Assembly (NCBI RefSeq): GCF_900111805.1
Contig: NZ_FOJN01000007.1
Span: 1-64,000 of the forward strand
Source of the DNA: Rhodococcoides kroppenstedtii
GTDB taxonomy: Bacteria; Actinomycetota; Actinomycetes; Mycobacteriales; Mycobacteriaceae
DNA length: 64,000 nucleotides
Reading direction: 5' to 3'
Part shown: positions 26,748 through 35,448 of the stretch, piece after piece
Position numbering within the stretch: position 1 is the stretch's first letter
How the letters are laid out: each line of letters opens with the position of its first letter
Program-made: the position numbers and the translations under genes
Notes under the pieces: model-generated
The model's database searches: none
The model's input: the letters and a program-made list of their open reading frames with translations, nothing else
Told to the model about the DNA's origin: nothing

Positions 26748-29201
26748 CTACTCCGCGTCCGCCGTCCGCGCCCGCAGCGCCCGGGCGAGATGGTCGCGCT
26801 GCTCGATCACCTGCCGTCGCAACGCGGCGGGGGACTCGGGGTTCTCGGCCAGCCAGCGGTCGGCGTCGTCGGTGCTGTCGGCCTGCGGGAACAGTCCCAC
26901 CACCAGTCGTCGCGCGATCTCGATGGTGCGGTCGCGCCAGACGTCGCCCAGCATCGCGTAGTACCGCGCGTCGTAGTCCTCGATGCGCGCGCGCTCACCG
27001 GCGGTGAAGCCGCGGACCAGGGCGCCGACCTTCTCGTTGCTCGGCGACTGAACCGTCAGCGCCGTCCACACTCGCGCGGCGCCGCCCGGGAGCGCGGCCA
27101 CGGCGGCGGTGTGCGCCACCTCGCCCGCTCCGGTGCGGTCGGTGCTCAGCACCTCGTCGAGCTCCGCCTCCGTGGCGTCTCCGCGCGCGGCGAGGGCGAA
27201 CCACAGAGCCCACCGCTGCTCGGCGTCGAGTGCGAGGCCGTCGATCCGCGTCCGACCGGTCAGCAGCTCCCGCACCCGGGCGGCCCGGTCGACGTGGACC
27301 ACCGCCGCCGACCACGCCCGCAACCACTCGAGCTGGTGATCCGATCCCGCTTCCGCGGCGAGCATCTGCTCGTACGCCGTGTCCGCCCACTCCGTCCGCG
27401 CCCGGTCGCGATCCGCGACGTACCGTTCCACGGCCACGGCGGTGTCCGCCAGCACGGACCCCAGGATGCCCTCGTGCGGCTCGCTCGGCGCGAATCGGCG
27501 CGCCAGCCGGACGAAGCGCGACGCCGGGTACTCCGCGTCGCGGGTGGCGTTCCAGACCGCGGACCAGATGAGGCTTCGGCGCAGGTCGTCGGGAACCCGA
27601 TCGAGCGAGGTCTCGACGACGGCCAGCGACGCGTCGTCGAGCCGCACCTTGGCGTAGGTGTGGTCGCCGTCGTTGAGCAGGACGACGGTGCCGTCGACGG
27701 CACGGGTGAGGTCGACGGGCGTCTCGGCGCCGGCCAGGTGCACCTCCTGCGGTGCGCGATCGACCAACTCGCCGTCGGCGTCCGGGGCCAGCACGGCCAC
27801 GTCGAGGCGCTGCGGACGCGGGTCCGTCTGCACGATCACGCCGCGGGCGCGGTCCACCGTCAGCGTGCTCGGGCCGGTGGTCTGCAGCCAGGCGTCCGCC
27901 CACGGCCCGAGATCGCGCAGCGAGCTGTCCTGCAGCGCGGCCAGCAGGTCGGCCAGCGTGGTGTTGCCGTAGGCGTGGCGACGGAAGTACAGCCGGGCCC
28001 CGCCCAGGAAGTCGTCCTCCCCGACGAACGCGGCGAGCTGCTTGAGGACGCTCGCGCCCTTGGCGTAGGTGATGCCGTCGAAGTTCAGCTTCGCCGCGTC
28101 GAGGTCGACGATGTCGGCGACGATCGGGTGCGTCGTCGGCAATTGGTCCTGCGAGTACGCCCAGGCCTTGCGACGCTGCGCGAACGCGACCCACGCATCG
28201 GTGAACTCGGTGGCGGCGACGGAGGCGTACGAGCCCATGTAGTCGGCGAACGATTCCTTGAGCCACAGATCGTCCCACCACTGCATGGTCACCAGATCGC
28301 CGAACCACATGTGCGCCATCTCGTGCAGGATCGTGTTGGCGCGGCGGGCGTACTGCGATCGGGTGGCGGGGCTGCGGAAGACGTAGGACTCGGTGAAGGT
28401 GACGCACCCCGGGTTCTCCATCGCGCCGAGGTTGTACTCGGGGACGAACACCTGGTCGTACTTGCCGAAGGGGTACTCGTAGTCGAAGACGTCGTGGAAG
28501 AAGTCCAGGCCCGCTCGCGTCACGTCCAGGATCGCGTCGGCGTCGAGGAAGGGCGCCAACGACTTCCGGCAGTGCACTCCGAGGTCGATGATCAGATCGT
28601 GCTGGACGGACCGGCCCTCCACGCGGTGGTACGGCCCGGCGACGACGGCGGTGATGTACGTCGAGATCGGCTGCGTCGGTGCGAAGATCCGGGTGTCGCC
28701 GTCCGTCCGGTCGAGGCGCTCGTTCGAGAGGACCAGCCACTCGGCCGGTGCGGTGACGCGGAACGTGAACGGCGCCTTGAGGTTCGGCTGCTCGAAGCAG
28801 GGGAACACCCGACGCGCGTCGGCCGGCTCGTACTGGGTGTACAGGTAGGTCTCGCCGTCCGCGGGATCGACGAACCGGTGCAGACCCTCGCCCGTGCGGC
28901 TGTAGTACCCGCGTGCGTGGACGCGCACGGTGCTCGCGGCGGTGAGCCCGCGCAGGGCGATGCGGGCACCGTCGTACTCGACCGCGACCTCGCGGCCGTC
29001 GATCTCCACGCGGTCGACGGCCGCGCCGAGGAAGTCGAGCCACGTCTCGGGTGACGACGCCGCGAGTTCGATCGTGGCGACGACGCCGAACTCCGGCTCG
29101 GTGCGCGCGCCGGCGAGATCCAGTGCGACGTCGTAGGACCGGACGGTGACGGCCCGGGCGCGGTGGGCGGTCTCGGAGCGGGTGAGGTTCGCGGTGCTCA
29201 T
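26748..29201 (-). CDS. pepN: Aminopeptidase N (M1 family)
   Basis: About 817 residues. The exopeptidase motif GAMEN (259-263) and the zinc site HEMAH (293-297) with the following WFGDLVTMQWW, KESFADY region identify an M1 aminopeptidase, cytosolic by the lack of a signal peptide. It removes N-terminal amino acids from peptides. The length and C-terminal ERAP1-like helical domain are normal. Start ATG 29201 precedes SETAHRARAVTV. Confidence 0.95.
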   Translation of the reverse strand: MSTANLTRSETAHRARAVTVRSYDVALDLAGARTEPEFGVVATIELAASSPETWLDFLGAAVDRVEIDGREVAVEYDGARIALRGLTAASTVRVHARGYYSRTGEGLHRFVDPADGETYLYTQYEPADARRVFPCFEQPNLKAPFTFRVTAPAEWLVLSNERLDRTDGDTRIFAPTQPISTYITAVVAGPYHRVEGRSVQHDLIIDLGVHCRKSLAPFLDADAILDVTRAGLDFFHDVFDYEYPFGKYDQVFVPEYNLGAMENPGCVTFTESYVFRSPATRSQYARRANTILHEMAHMWFGDLVTMQWWDDLWLKESFADYMGSYASVAATEFTDAWVAFAQRRKAWAYSQDQLPTTHPIVADIVDLDAAKLNFDGITYAKGASVLKQLAAFVGEDDFLGGARLYFRRHAYGNTTLADLLAALQDSSLRDLGPWADAWLQTTGPSTLTVDRARGVIVQTDPRPQRLDVAVLAPDADGELVDRAPQEVHLAGAETPVDLTRAVDGTVVLLNDGDHTYAKVRLDDASLAVVETSLDRVPDDLRRSLIWSAVWNATRDAEYPASRFVRLARRFAPSEPHEGILGSVLADTAVAVERYVADRDRARTEWADTAYEQMLAAEAGSDHQLEWLRAWSAAVVHVDRAARVRELLTGRTRIDGLALDAEQRWALWFALAARGDATEAELDEVLSTDRTGAGEVAHTAAVAALPGGAARVWTALTVQSPSNEKVGALVRGFTAGERARIEDYDARYYAMLGDVWRDRTIEIARRLVVGLFPQADSTDDADRWLAENPESPAALRRQVIEQRDHLARALRARTADAE

Positions 29202-29234
29202 CCGTTCATGAAACACCCCGCCGGCACCGCAGGA

Positions 29235-29618
29235 TCACCGGCGCCGGTCCGGCACCACCCCGCCGAGCACCCAGTTGACGATCGAGATCAGCAACGCTCC
29301 CCAGAACGCGGAGCCGAACCCGGCGACGGTGAGTCCGTACCCCGTGAGCTCGGTGACGGCCGCGGTCAGCATGAGCATCAGCGCGTTGATCACCAGCAGG
29401 AACAACCCCAGGCTCAGCACGATCAGGGGCAGCGAGAGCAACTGGACCACCGGCTTGACGACGGCGTTGACGAGGGTGAACACCGCGGCGATGCCGAGGA
29501 GGACCACCAGGTCCCAACCCGCGCCGTGCCCGGAACTGGTCACCTCGATCCCGTCGATCCAGGCGGCGGCGAGCCACACGGCGAACGCGGTGACGACGAG
29601 GCGGAGCAACAACACCAT
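29235..29618 (-). CDS. Phage holin family (DUF4870/PF04020-type) membrane protein
   Basis: About 127 residues with four hydrophobic helices; LVNAVVKPVVQLLSLPLIVLSL is the signature stretch of the four-TM 'phage holin family' (YvlD-like) proteins. These are chromosomal membrane proteins of unknown role, not phage lysis genes. ATG 29618 is preferred (GGTGG just upstream); ATG 29627 is in frame. Confidence 0.8.
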   Translation of the reverse strand: MVLLLRLVVTAFAVWLAAAWIDGIEVTSSGHGAGWDLVVLLGIAAVFTLVNAVVKPVVQLLSLPLIVLSLGLFLLVINALMLMLTAAVTELTGYGLTVAGFGSAFWGALLISIVNWVLGGVVPDRRR

Positions 29619-29683
29619 GTCCACCATGGTGGCATCACGGCCGCGGGTCGGGCGGCGGCGTCGGCGTGTCGGGTGGCGGCGGG

Positions 29684-30559
29684 TCAGCCGAGAATCAGGC
29701 CGACCGCCGTCGCGACGGACCACACCAGCATGGCCAGGCCGGTGTCCCGCAGAGCGGGGATCAACGCCAACCCGTGGGCGCGCGCCCGCACCGGGGCGTT
29801 GGCCTTCCACGCGAGCGGGAACGCCACGAGTCCGAGCAGCGACCACGGGGTCTGCAGGACGAGCGCGACGCTCACCACGAACGGCACCGCGAGCAGCGCG
29901 GCGTGCAGTCCCCGGCTGCGCGGATCGCCGAGACGGACGGCGAGGGTGATCTTCCCGGATTCGGTGTCCGAAGGGATGTCGCGAATGTTGTTGGCCACCA
30001 GCACGGCACTGGAGAAGGAGCCGACGGCGATCGCGCACGCGAGGCCGGTGAGATCGACGCGGTCGGTCAGGACGAACTGTGTGCCGCACACCGCGACGAG
30101 CCCGAAGAACACGAACACCGCGATCTCGCCGAATCCGCTGTAGCCGTAGGGCTTCGTGCCCCCGGTGTAGAACCAGGCGCCCGCGATGCAGACGGCGCCG
30201 ACGACCACGAGCCACCACGCCGTCGTCACCGCCAGTACCAGACCCGCGACGGCGGCGATCGCGAAGCACACCACCGCGGCCGTGCGCACCGAGCCGGGCG
30301 ACGCCGCGCCCGATCCGACCAGCCGCAGGGGACCGACCCGCTCGTCGTCCGTGCCGCGGATGCCGTCCGAGTAGTCGTTGGAGTAGTTCACTCCGACGAT
30401 GAGGGCGAGGGAGACCAGCAGGGCGACGGGGGCCTTCCACCACGTGACGGTCGTGTCGGCCATGGCGGCCGCAGCGCCTATTGCCACCACCACGGGCGCG
30501 ATCGCGTTCGGCAGCGTGCGCGGCCTCGCCCCCTCGATCCACTGTGTTGCTGTCGCCAT
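29684..30559 (-). CDS. menA: 1,4-dihydroxy-2-naphthoate polyprenyltransferase
   Basis: About 291 residues and eight or nine helices. The prenyl-diphosphate motif [14 protein letters not shown] (NDxxDxxxD) and the second aspartate region [13 protein letters not shown] define UbiA-family MenA. It attaches the polyprenyl chain to DHNA in the membrane to give demethylmenaquinone. It stands apart from the other men genes by the sensor-like gene and repeats, as in Rv0534c. Confidence 0.95.
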   Translation of the reverse strand: MATATQWIEGARPRTLPNAIAPVVVAIGAAAAMADTTVTWWKAPVALLVSLALIVGVNYSNDYSDGIRGTDDERVGPLRLVGSGAASPGSVRTAAVVCFAIAAVAGLVLAVTTAWWLVVVGAVCIAGAWFYTGGTKPYGYSGFGEIAVFVFFGLVAVCGTQFVLTDRVDLTGLACAIAVGSFSSAVLVANNIRDIPSDTESGKITLAVRLGDPRSRGLHAALLAVPFVVSVALVLQTPWSLLGLVAFPLAWKANAPVRARAHGLALIPALRDTGLAMLVWSVATAVGLILG

Positions 30560-30879
30560 GATGCGCATCATCCCTCACGGTCGGTACCCGAGCGCGCCCC
30601 GGTACGGACGTGGGGCGGAATGCGACTGTGGCCGACCGGCCGCCGAATGCGACTGTGGCCGACCGGCCGCCGAATGCGACTGTGGCCAGCCGGCCGCCGA
30701 ATGCGACTGTGCGGTCGGTGTTGTCGGCCGGGGACGTGACCCCTTACGATGTACGGGCGCTCTCCGGAGGAGGGTTTCTCACGGCCTGTGTCCGTCGGCC
30801 GTGAACGTGGCGTCACCCCCTGCGGGACCGGTGTCGGGTCCACCGACACGCGTTCTCGCCGTCACGATCAGGATTCACC
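30560..30879. other. 320-bp intergenic region with minisatellite
   Basis: The gap between menA (leftward) and a small rightward gene holds the array at 30619-30711 and then about 165 bp without a gene. A TACGAT hexamer near 30745 may be a -10 for the 30880 gene. The Cys-rich frame that the repeats create (AAECDCGRP repeated) has no start site of quality and is treated as chance. Confidence 0.5.
30619..30711. repeat. 27-bp tandem repeat, about 3.4 copies, intergenic
   Basis: Units at 30619-30645, 30646-30672 and 30673-30699, with a partial copy to 30711. The core is AATGCGACTGTGGCC followed by a G+C-rich half. The first two units are identical and the third differs at two bases. The units are contiguous, without spacers, so this is not a CRISPR array. 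Confidence 0.95.
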
Positions 30880-31080
30880 ATGGGCAATCTGCCGTCCGTC
30901 GCCGACGTCGTCGCCACCATGCCGCCGGCCGAGATCGACCGTGCCATCCGCGCCCTCACCGTCCGCCAGCGCGCGCTGCTGCTCGACGGTGATCTGCCGT
31001 CCGTCTGGGCCGTCACCGAGGATCTCGAGCGCTGCTTCGCCGCGCTCAGTACAAGGGCCGGGGATAGCCGCGGTCGGTGA
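30880..31080 (+). CDS. Small hypothetical protein (66 aa)
   Basis: The frame MGNLPSVADVVATMPPAEIDR... has the strong third-position G/C of a real gene until about residue 57, where it runs into the 3' end of the convergent gene (35-bp overlap). It looks like a small helical protein (IDRAIRALTVRQRALLLDG). No known family; the ribosome site before the ATG is weak. Confidence 0.5.
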   Translation: MGNLPSVADVVATMPPAEIDRAIRALTVRQRALLLDGDLPSVWAVTEDLERCFAALSTRAGDSRGR

Positions 31081-32155
31081 CCGGGACCGGGTCCGGTTCG
31101 GCGGAGAAGCCGGTCGGCTGGAACTCCACCAGAATGAAGCGCTGACCGGGGACGCGCGTCGCCCGGAGGTCGACCACCACCCAGCCCCCGCCGCGGCGTC
31201 GTAGGCGGACGTCCGGAATCAAAGTGCTGTTGTCGACCCAGCTGTCCATCACGCGGTACTGGTCGACCAGCCGCTGCACGTCGTCGGGGTGCGGGGTGTC
31301 CCGGCGATCCGCCTCGCCCTTCCACTGCACGCCCTCGACGGGCTCGGTCAGCCACCGCACCACCCGAACCGCCGTCACGTCCACCAGCGCGATGGACGTC
31401 GGGTTCGACCGGGTCAGCGAGCGCAGAGCCAACGCCTCGACGGACGGCCCCTGGCTCGAGAGCTGGTCCGGCCGTAGTTCCACGGCCAGGCCGCGGGAGA
31501 CGACGTCGATCTCCCCGTCGACCTCGACCCGCGCGGTGCGCACGATGTTGCGCAGCGGCAGCGGCCCGGCGTCCGTCCGTGCAGCGACCGTCCCGTCCCA
31601 GCGATCGCCGTCCCGCGCGTCGATCAGCGCGGTCAACAGGTACATCCCGGACTCGGCGTCGTCGATTGCCTCGAACAGGCCCGGGGCCGTGCCGATGAGG
31701 CGCCCGCGGTCGGCCTCTCGGAGGAACATGCTCATCACGGGCGTGAACCGGAAGACCCGGTCGACCGCCGACCATTCGTAGGCGGCGGCCCGCGGCGGCG
31801 GTGTCGACGGCGCACTGCCCGCGGGACCGACGTGCACCAGCACCCCGTGGACCCCTCCGCTGGGCCCGCATACCGGGACCAGGCGCAGGTCCACACCTCC
31901 GTCGCGTACGGGGACGGTCTCGGTGCGTTCACGGCCGTCGGCGACGACCCGTCCCACGAGGATCCGGGCCGCGTCGGCGACGCGCTTCGGCCGCAGAGCC
32001 CGCTGCAGGGAGGTCCAATCCTTCGGCAGCCCGTCCCGGACCACGACGGCGACATCGCGGGTGTCCCCGGTCCGAGACAGGGTTTCCACCACCATCCACC
32101 CGGCGGCCGGCGCCGAATGCTCGGCGGAATCGCCCGAGTCGCGCGCTGCTGTCAT
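31046..32155 (-). CDS. PAS/GAF-like sensor protein of Mycobacteriales (DUF5593-like)
   Basis: About 369 residues, soluble. An N-terminal region of about 120 residues is followed by a PAS-like segment (VDRVFRFTPVMSMFLREADRGRLIG) and a second alpha/beta region ending in WVVVDLRATRVPGQRFILVEFQP. It resembles the mycobacterial proteins annotated with PAS/GAF or DUF5593; I make this link from memory and moderately. There is no kinase or DNA-binding domain. GGAGG precedes the ATG by 9 nt. Confidence 0.6.
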   Translation of the reverse strand: MTAARDSGDSAEHSAPAAGWMVVETLSRTGDTRDVAVVVRDGLPKDWTSLQRALRPKRVADAARILVGRVVADGRERTETVPVRDGGVDLRLVPVCGPSGGVHGVLVHVGPAGSAPSTPPPRAAAYEWSAVDRVFRFTPVMSMFLREADRGRLIGTAPGLFEAIDDAESGMYLLTALIDARDGDRWDGTVAARTDAGPLPLRNIVRTARVEVDGEIDVVSRGLAVELRPDQLSSQGPSVEALALRSLTRSNPTSIALVDVTAVRVVRWLTEPVEGVQWKGEADRRDTPHPDDVQRLVDQYRVMDSWVDNSTLIPDVRLRRRGGGWVVVDLRATRVPGQRFILVEFQPTGFSAEPDPVPVTDRGYPRPLY

Positions 32156-32174
32156 GTCGACCGCCTCCGAAAAC

Positions 32175-32246
32175 GTGCCCCGTGGCCCGGGTCGATCGCG
32201 CCCCGTGGCACGGGTGAAATGGCGCCCCGTAACACGGGTGAAATGG
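32175..32246. repeat. 24-bp tandem repeat, 3 copies, intergenic
   Basis: Units at 32175-32198 (most diverged), 32199-32222 and 32223-32246 share CGCCCCGT...CACGGGTGAAATGG. They sit just upstream of the sensor-like gene, in its probable 5' region, and after the menE end of the next gene. Confidence 0.9.
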
Positions 32247-32343
32247 CACTGTACCCATTGGTGCCGACACCCCGGTCGACCGTGGCGGGTCGTTTCCGCC
32301 CGCTGTCATCCGTTCGGACGACACCGCCAATCGACCGCCGCCG

Positions 32344-33507
32344 TCACCGCGCCGCGTCCGTCACCCGCCGCAACGCCGCAGCACGATCGACCTTTCCGGG
32401 TCCTCGCACCGGCAGCGCCGCCGTCCGCACGACGAGGCGCGGCACCGCCTCCCGCCCGAGCTCGCTCGCCACGTGCTCACGGATGGCGTCGTCGGTCACC
32501 GTCGCCCCGGCGTCGAGGACCACCAATGCCGCCACCCGGGCACCGAGACGTTCGTCGGGCACCCCGACCACGACGCACTCCGCGACGCCGGGCACGGCCG
32601 TCACGACGTCCTCGACCACCCGCGGCACGACGGTCAGCCCGGCCGTGGAGATGGCGTCGTCGATCCGCCCGAGGATGCGCAGGCGCCCGTCCTCGCCGAT
32701 GCTCCCGACGTCGTCGGTCCGGAACCAGCCCGGCTCGGCGAAGGCGGGGTGGTCGGGCATGCCGCGGTAGCCCGCGGCCAGCGTGGGTCCGCCGAGCGAG
32801 ACGCGGCCGTCGTCACCCAGGCGCAGTCGCACTCCGTCGAGGGGGAGCCCGTCGTAGACGCATCCGCCGCAGGTCTCGGACATCCCGTACGTGCGCACGA
32901 CCGGGACGGACGCCGCCGTCGCCCGCGCCAGCAGCGGGGCCGGCGTCGCGGCGCCGCCGAGGAGAACGGCGTCGAGCGAGGCGAGTGCCGCAGTGGCCTC
33001 GGGGTCCGCCAACGCCTTGACCAGCTGGGTGGGCACCAGCGAGGTGTAGCGACGCGGGCCGCTCATCGCCGCGACCGCGGCCGGCAGGGCGGCGGGGTCG
33101 AACCCGGCGCGGACGTCGAGCACCACCGGCTCGGTCCCGGCGGCCACCGAGCGCAGCAGCACCTGCATGCCCGCGACGTGGTGAGCGGGGAGAGCCAGCA
33201 GCCACGTCCCGACGCCGCCGAGCCGGTCGTGCGTCGCGGCGGCGCTCGCCCGCAGGGCGGCGGCGGTGAGGAGGGCGCCCTTGGGTACGCCGGTCGATCC
33301 GGAGGTGGCGAGGACCAGCACGGCGTCGTGTTCGATCGGGCTGCCGGGCGCCAGAGTGGCGGTGAGACGGTCGATCTCGCGCGGATCGTCGGCGGGCACG
33401 GGCAGCGCCGGAGGTGCCTCCCCGTCCAGGACGCGGGCGAGATGGGGGAGCAGCGCGGCGGCGCCGGGTCCGCCCGGGACGGGCAGGACCTCGAGGTCAC
33501 TCGCCAC
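32344..33507 (-). CDS. menE: o-Succinylbenzoate-CoA ligase
   Basis: About 387 residues, the short actinobacterial form of MenE. AMP-binding motif VLATSGSTGVPKGALLT, the YGMSETCGG motif, FRTDDVG, and the C-terminal lysine in PVRGPGKVDRAAA identify an ANL-superfamily ligase. It activates o-succinylbenzoate with CoA for MenB. The GTG start overlaps the VOC gene end by 11 bp. Confidence 0.93.
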   Translation of the reverse strand: MASDLEVLPVPGGPGAAALLPHLARVLDGEAPPALPVPADDPREIDRLTATLAPGSPIEHDAVLVLATSGSTGVPKGALLTAAALRASAAATHDRLGGVGTWLLALPAHHVAGMQVLLRSVAAGTEPVVLDVRAGFDPAALPAAVAAMSGPRRYTSLVPTQLVKALADPEATAALASLDAVLLGGAATPAPLLARATAASVPVVRTYGMSETCGGCVYDGLPLDGVRLRLGDDGRVSLGGPTLAAGYRGMPDHPAFAEPGWFRTDDVGSIGEDGRLRILGRIDDAISTAGLTVVPRVVEDVVTAVPGVAECVVVGVPDERLGARVAALVVLDAGATVTDDAIREHVASELGREAVPRLVVRTAALPVRGPGKVDRAAALRRVTDAAR

Positions 33508-33877
33508 GAGAGTCCCTGCGCTGCGGGTGGTTCGGCGGAACCTCGACCAGCACGATCCGGGTGCCGTCCGGATCGGCGATCCACATCTCGATCAGGCCCC
33601 ACGGTTCGGTCCGGGGTTCACGCACGATCGCCACCCCGGCGTCCGCCAGCTCCGTCCGCGCGGCGTGGACGTCACGGACCTGGAGCAGGATCGTGGTGGT
33701 GGATCCACCGTCCGGCTCACCGTGCCCCGCGACCTCGATCAGCCCCTGCCCCGCGAAGAACACCACTCCGCCGGGATACTCGCGAAAGATGCCCAGGCGC
33801 AGTCGGTCTCGATAGAACGCCGTCGTGACGGCGGGGTCGCGGGGGCGCAGGATCGTGCGGCTCGCCAGGACGTCCAT
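33497..33877 (-). CDS. VOC-superfamily (glyoxalase-like) protein
   Basis: 126 residues with the paired beta-alpha-beta-beta-beta modules of the vicinal oxygen chelate fold (RTILRPRDPAVTTAFYRDRLRLG; WGLIEMWIADPDGTRIVLVEVP). Rv0546c equivalent within the men cluster. Reaction unknown. It sits between menB (4 bp away) and menE (overlap), so it is cotranscribed with them. Confidence 0.85.
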   Translation of the reverse strand: MDVLASRTILRPRDPAVTTAFYRDRLRLGIFREYPGGVVFFAGQGLIEVAGHGEPDGGSTTTILLQVRDVHAARTELADAGVAIVREPRTEPWGLIEMWIADPDGTRIVLVEVPPNHPQRRDSRGE

Positions 33878-33881
33878 CGCG

Positions 33882-34790
33882 TCAGAAGTACCAGGGGTAG
33901 GGCGACCAGTCGGGATCGCGCTTCTCGAGGAACGAGTCCCGGCCCTCCACCGCCTCGTCGGTCATGTACGCCAGCCGGGTCGCCTCGCCGGCGAACAGCT
34001 GCTGACCGACCAGTCCGTCGTCCTGCAGATTGAACGCGTACTTCAGCATGCGTTGCGCCTGCGGCGATTTGCCGTTGATGGTGCGCGCCCACTCGATCGC
34101 CACCGTCTCGAGATCGGCGTGGTCCACCACCTTGTTCACCGCGCCCATCCGGTGCATGTCCTCGGCGCTGTAGGTGTCGCCGAGGAAGAAGATCTCGCGA
34201 GCGAACTTCTGCCCCACCATCTTCGCCAGGTAGGCGCTGCCGTACCCGCCGTCGAAACTGCCCACGTCCGCGTCGGTCTGCTTGAACCGAGCGTGCTCGC
34301 GGCTGGCCAACGTCAGGTCGCACACCACGTGCAGGCTGTGACCGCCGCCGGCTGCCCAGCCGTTCACGAGGCACAGCACCACCTTCGGCATGGTGCGGAT
34401 CAGCCGCTGTACCTCGAGGATGTGGAGGCGACCGGCGCGAGCGCGGTCGACCGTCTCCGCGGTCTCACCGCTCGCGTACTGGTACCCCGACCGGCCTCGG
34501 ATGCGCTGATCCCCGCCGGAGCAGAAGGCCCATCCGCCGTCCTTGGGGCTGGGTCCGTTGCCGGTGAGCAGGACCGCGCCGACGTCGGAGGTCATGCGTG
34601 CGTGGTCGAGCGTGCGGTAGAGCTCGTCCACCGTGCCGGGCCGGAACGCGTTGCGCACCTCGGGGCGATCGAACGCGATGCGCACGGTGCCGTCGGTGAC
34701 GTGGCGGTGGTAGGTGATGTCGGTCAGGTCCTCGAACCCGGGCACGACGGTCCACTGATCGGGCTGGAACGGGGAGCTCGTCTCGGTCAC
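33882..34790 (-). CDS. menB: 1,4-dihydroxy-2-naphthoyl-CoA synthase
   Basis: About 302 residues, crotonase fold. The oxyanion region AFCSGGDQRIRGRSGYQYA and VLCLVNGWAAGGGHSLHVVCDLT are diagnostic of MenB, and the C-terminus DPDWSPYPWYF is the conserved MenB tail. It closes the naphthoate ring by Dieckmann condensation. It is transcribed leftward with the VOC gene and menE, divergent from the thioesterase-menC pair. Confidence 0.96.
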   Translation of the reverse strand: MTETSSPFQPDQWTVVPGFEDLTDITYHRHVTDGTVRIAFDRPEVRNAFRPGTVDELYRTLDHARMTSDVGAVLLTGNGPSPKDGGWAFCSGGDQRIRGRSGYQYASGETAETVDRARAGRLHILEVQRLIRTMPKVVLCLVNGWAAGGGHSLHVVCDLTLASREHARFKQTDADVGSFDGGYGSAYLAKMVGQKFAREIFFLGDTYSAEDMHRMGAVNKVVDHADLETVAIEWARTINGKSPQAQRMLKYAFNLQDDGLVGQQLFAGEATRLAYMTDEAVEGRDSFLEKRDPDWSPYPWYF

Positions 34791-34839
34791 GCCCCAACCC
34801 TACGACTCCCGTGGTGGACCGCAGCGTTACCGTCGGACG

Positions 34840-35448
34840 ATGAGCGACACGCCGCACGGCGGCTTCCCGAGGTTCACGCCCGCGCACCCGCCCGCCGACT
34901 TCGGGCGCCTGGTCGAGGCCCTCCGGACCATCCAGGACCTCGCCGTCTCCACCGACCTCCCCGAGGAGCAGTTGGCGGCCGCCGCGGACCAGGCGGAGAA
35001 GCTCGCCGCCGCGATGGCGCCCTACGTGGTGCCGGAGGGCGCCTCCCCGGCCGGACGGTCGCTCGAGCTGCCGGGCCGGGGGAGTCTGCTGCTCCTGCCC
35101 TGGACCATCGAGAAGTACGGGCCCGACGGCGTGCAGTCCACCGGCGTGTTCCGTCGCTATCACCTCGGCGGGAACGCGGCCGCGCACGGCGGCACCCTGC
35201 CGCTGCTCTTCGACGATCTGTTCGGCCTGATCCAGCACGGCTACGGCCGCCCGCGCAGCCGCACGGCCTTCCTGCACATCGACTACCGCGCGGTCACGCC
35301 GCTGGATCAGCAGCTACGGGTGAGCGGGCACGTCACGAAGGTCGAGGGACGCAAGACGTTCATCGAGGCGGTACTGACCGACCTCGACGGGAAGGTTCTC
35401 GCCGAGTGCCACTCCCTCATGGTGTCGTTGCTGCCCGGCCAGCCGTGA
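34840..35448 (+). CDS. PaaI-type hotdog thioesterase, candidate DHNA-CoA hydrolase
   Basis: About 202 residues; the hotdog core occupies the C-terminal half (GNAAAHGGTLPLLFDDLFG, then RTAFLHIDYRAVTPLDQQL). PaaI/4HBT enzymes hydrolyse acyl-CoA thioesters. Placement divergent from menB and coupled (GTGA) to menC suggests that it is the MenI-type 1,4-dihydroxy-2-naphthoyl-CoA thioesterase. That role is inferred from context only. Confidence 0.75.
   Translation: MSDTPHGGFPRFTPAHPPADFGRLVEALRTIQDLAVSTDLPEEQLAAAADQAEKLAAAMAPYVVPEGASPAGRSLELPGRGSLLLLPWTIEKYGPDGVQSTGVFRRYHLGGNAAAHGGTLPLLFDDLFGLIQHGYGRPRSRTAFLHIDYRAVTPLDQQLRVSGHVTKVEGRKTFIEAVLTDLDGKVLAECHSLMVSLLPGQP

Noticed and set aside
29235..29618. 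Phage lysis gene suggested by the 'holin' family name
   Set aside because: This four-helix family is chromosomal and widespread. No phage genes surround it and base composition is native.
30619..30711. CRISPR array
   Set aside because: Units are contiguous with no spacers, and no cas genes are present.
30399..30992. A Cys-rich repeat protein (AAECDCGRP repeats)
   Set aside because: It is produced by the 27-bp minisatellite in one frame, overlaps menA antisense, and has no ribosome site. Nothing outside the repeat supports it.
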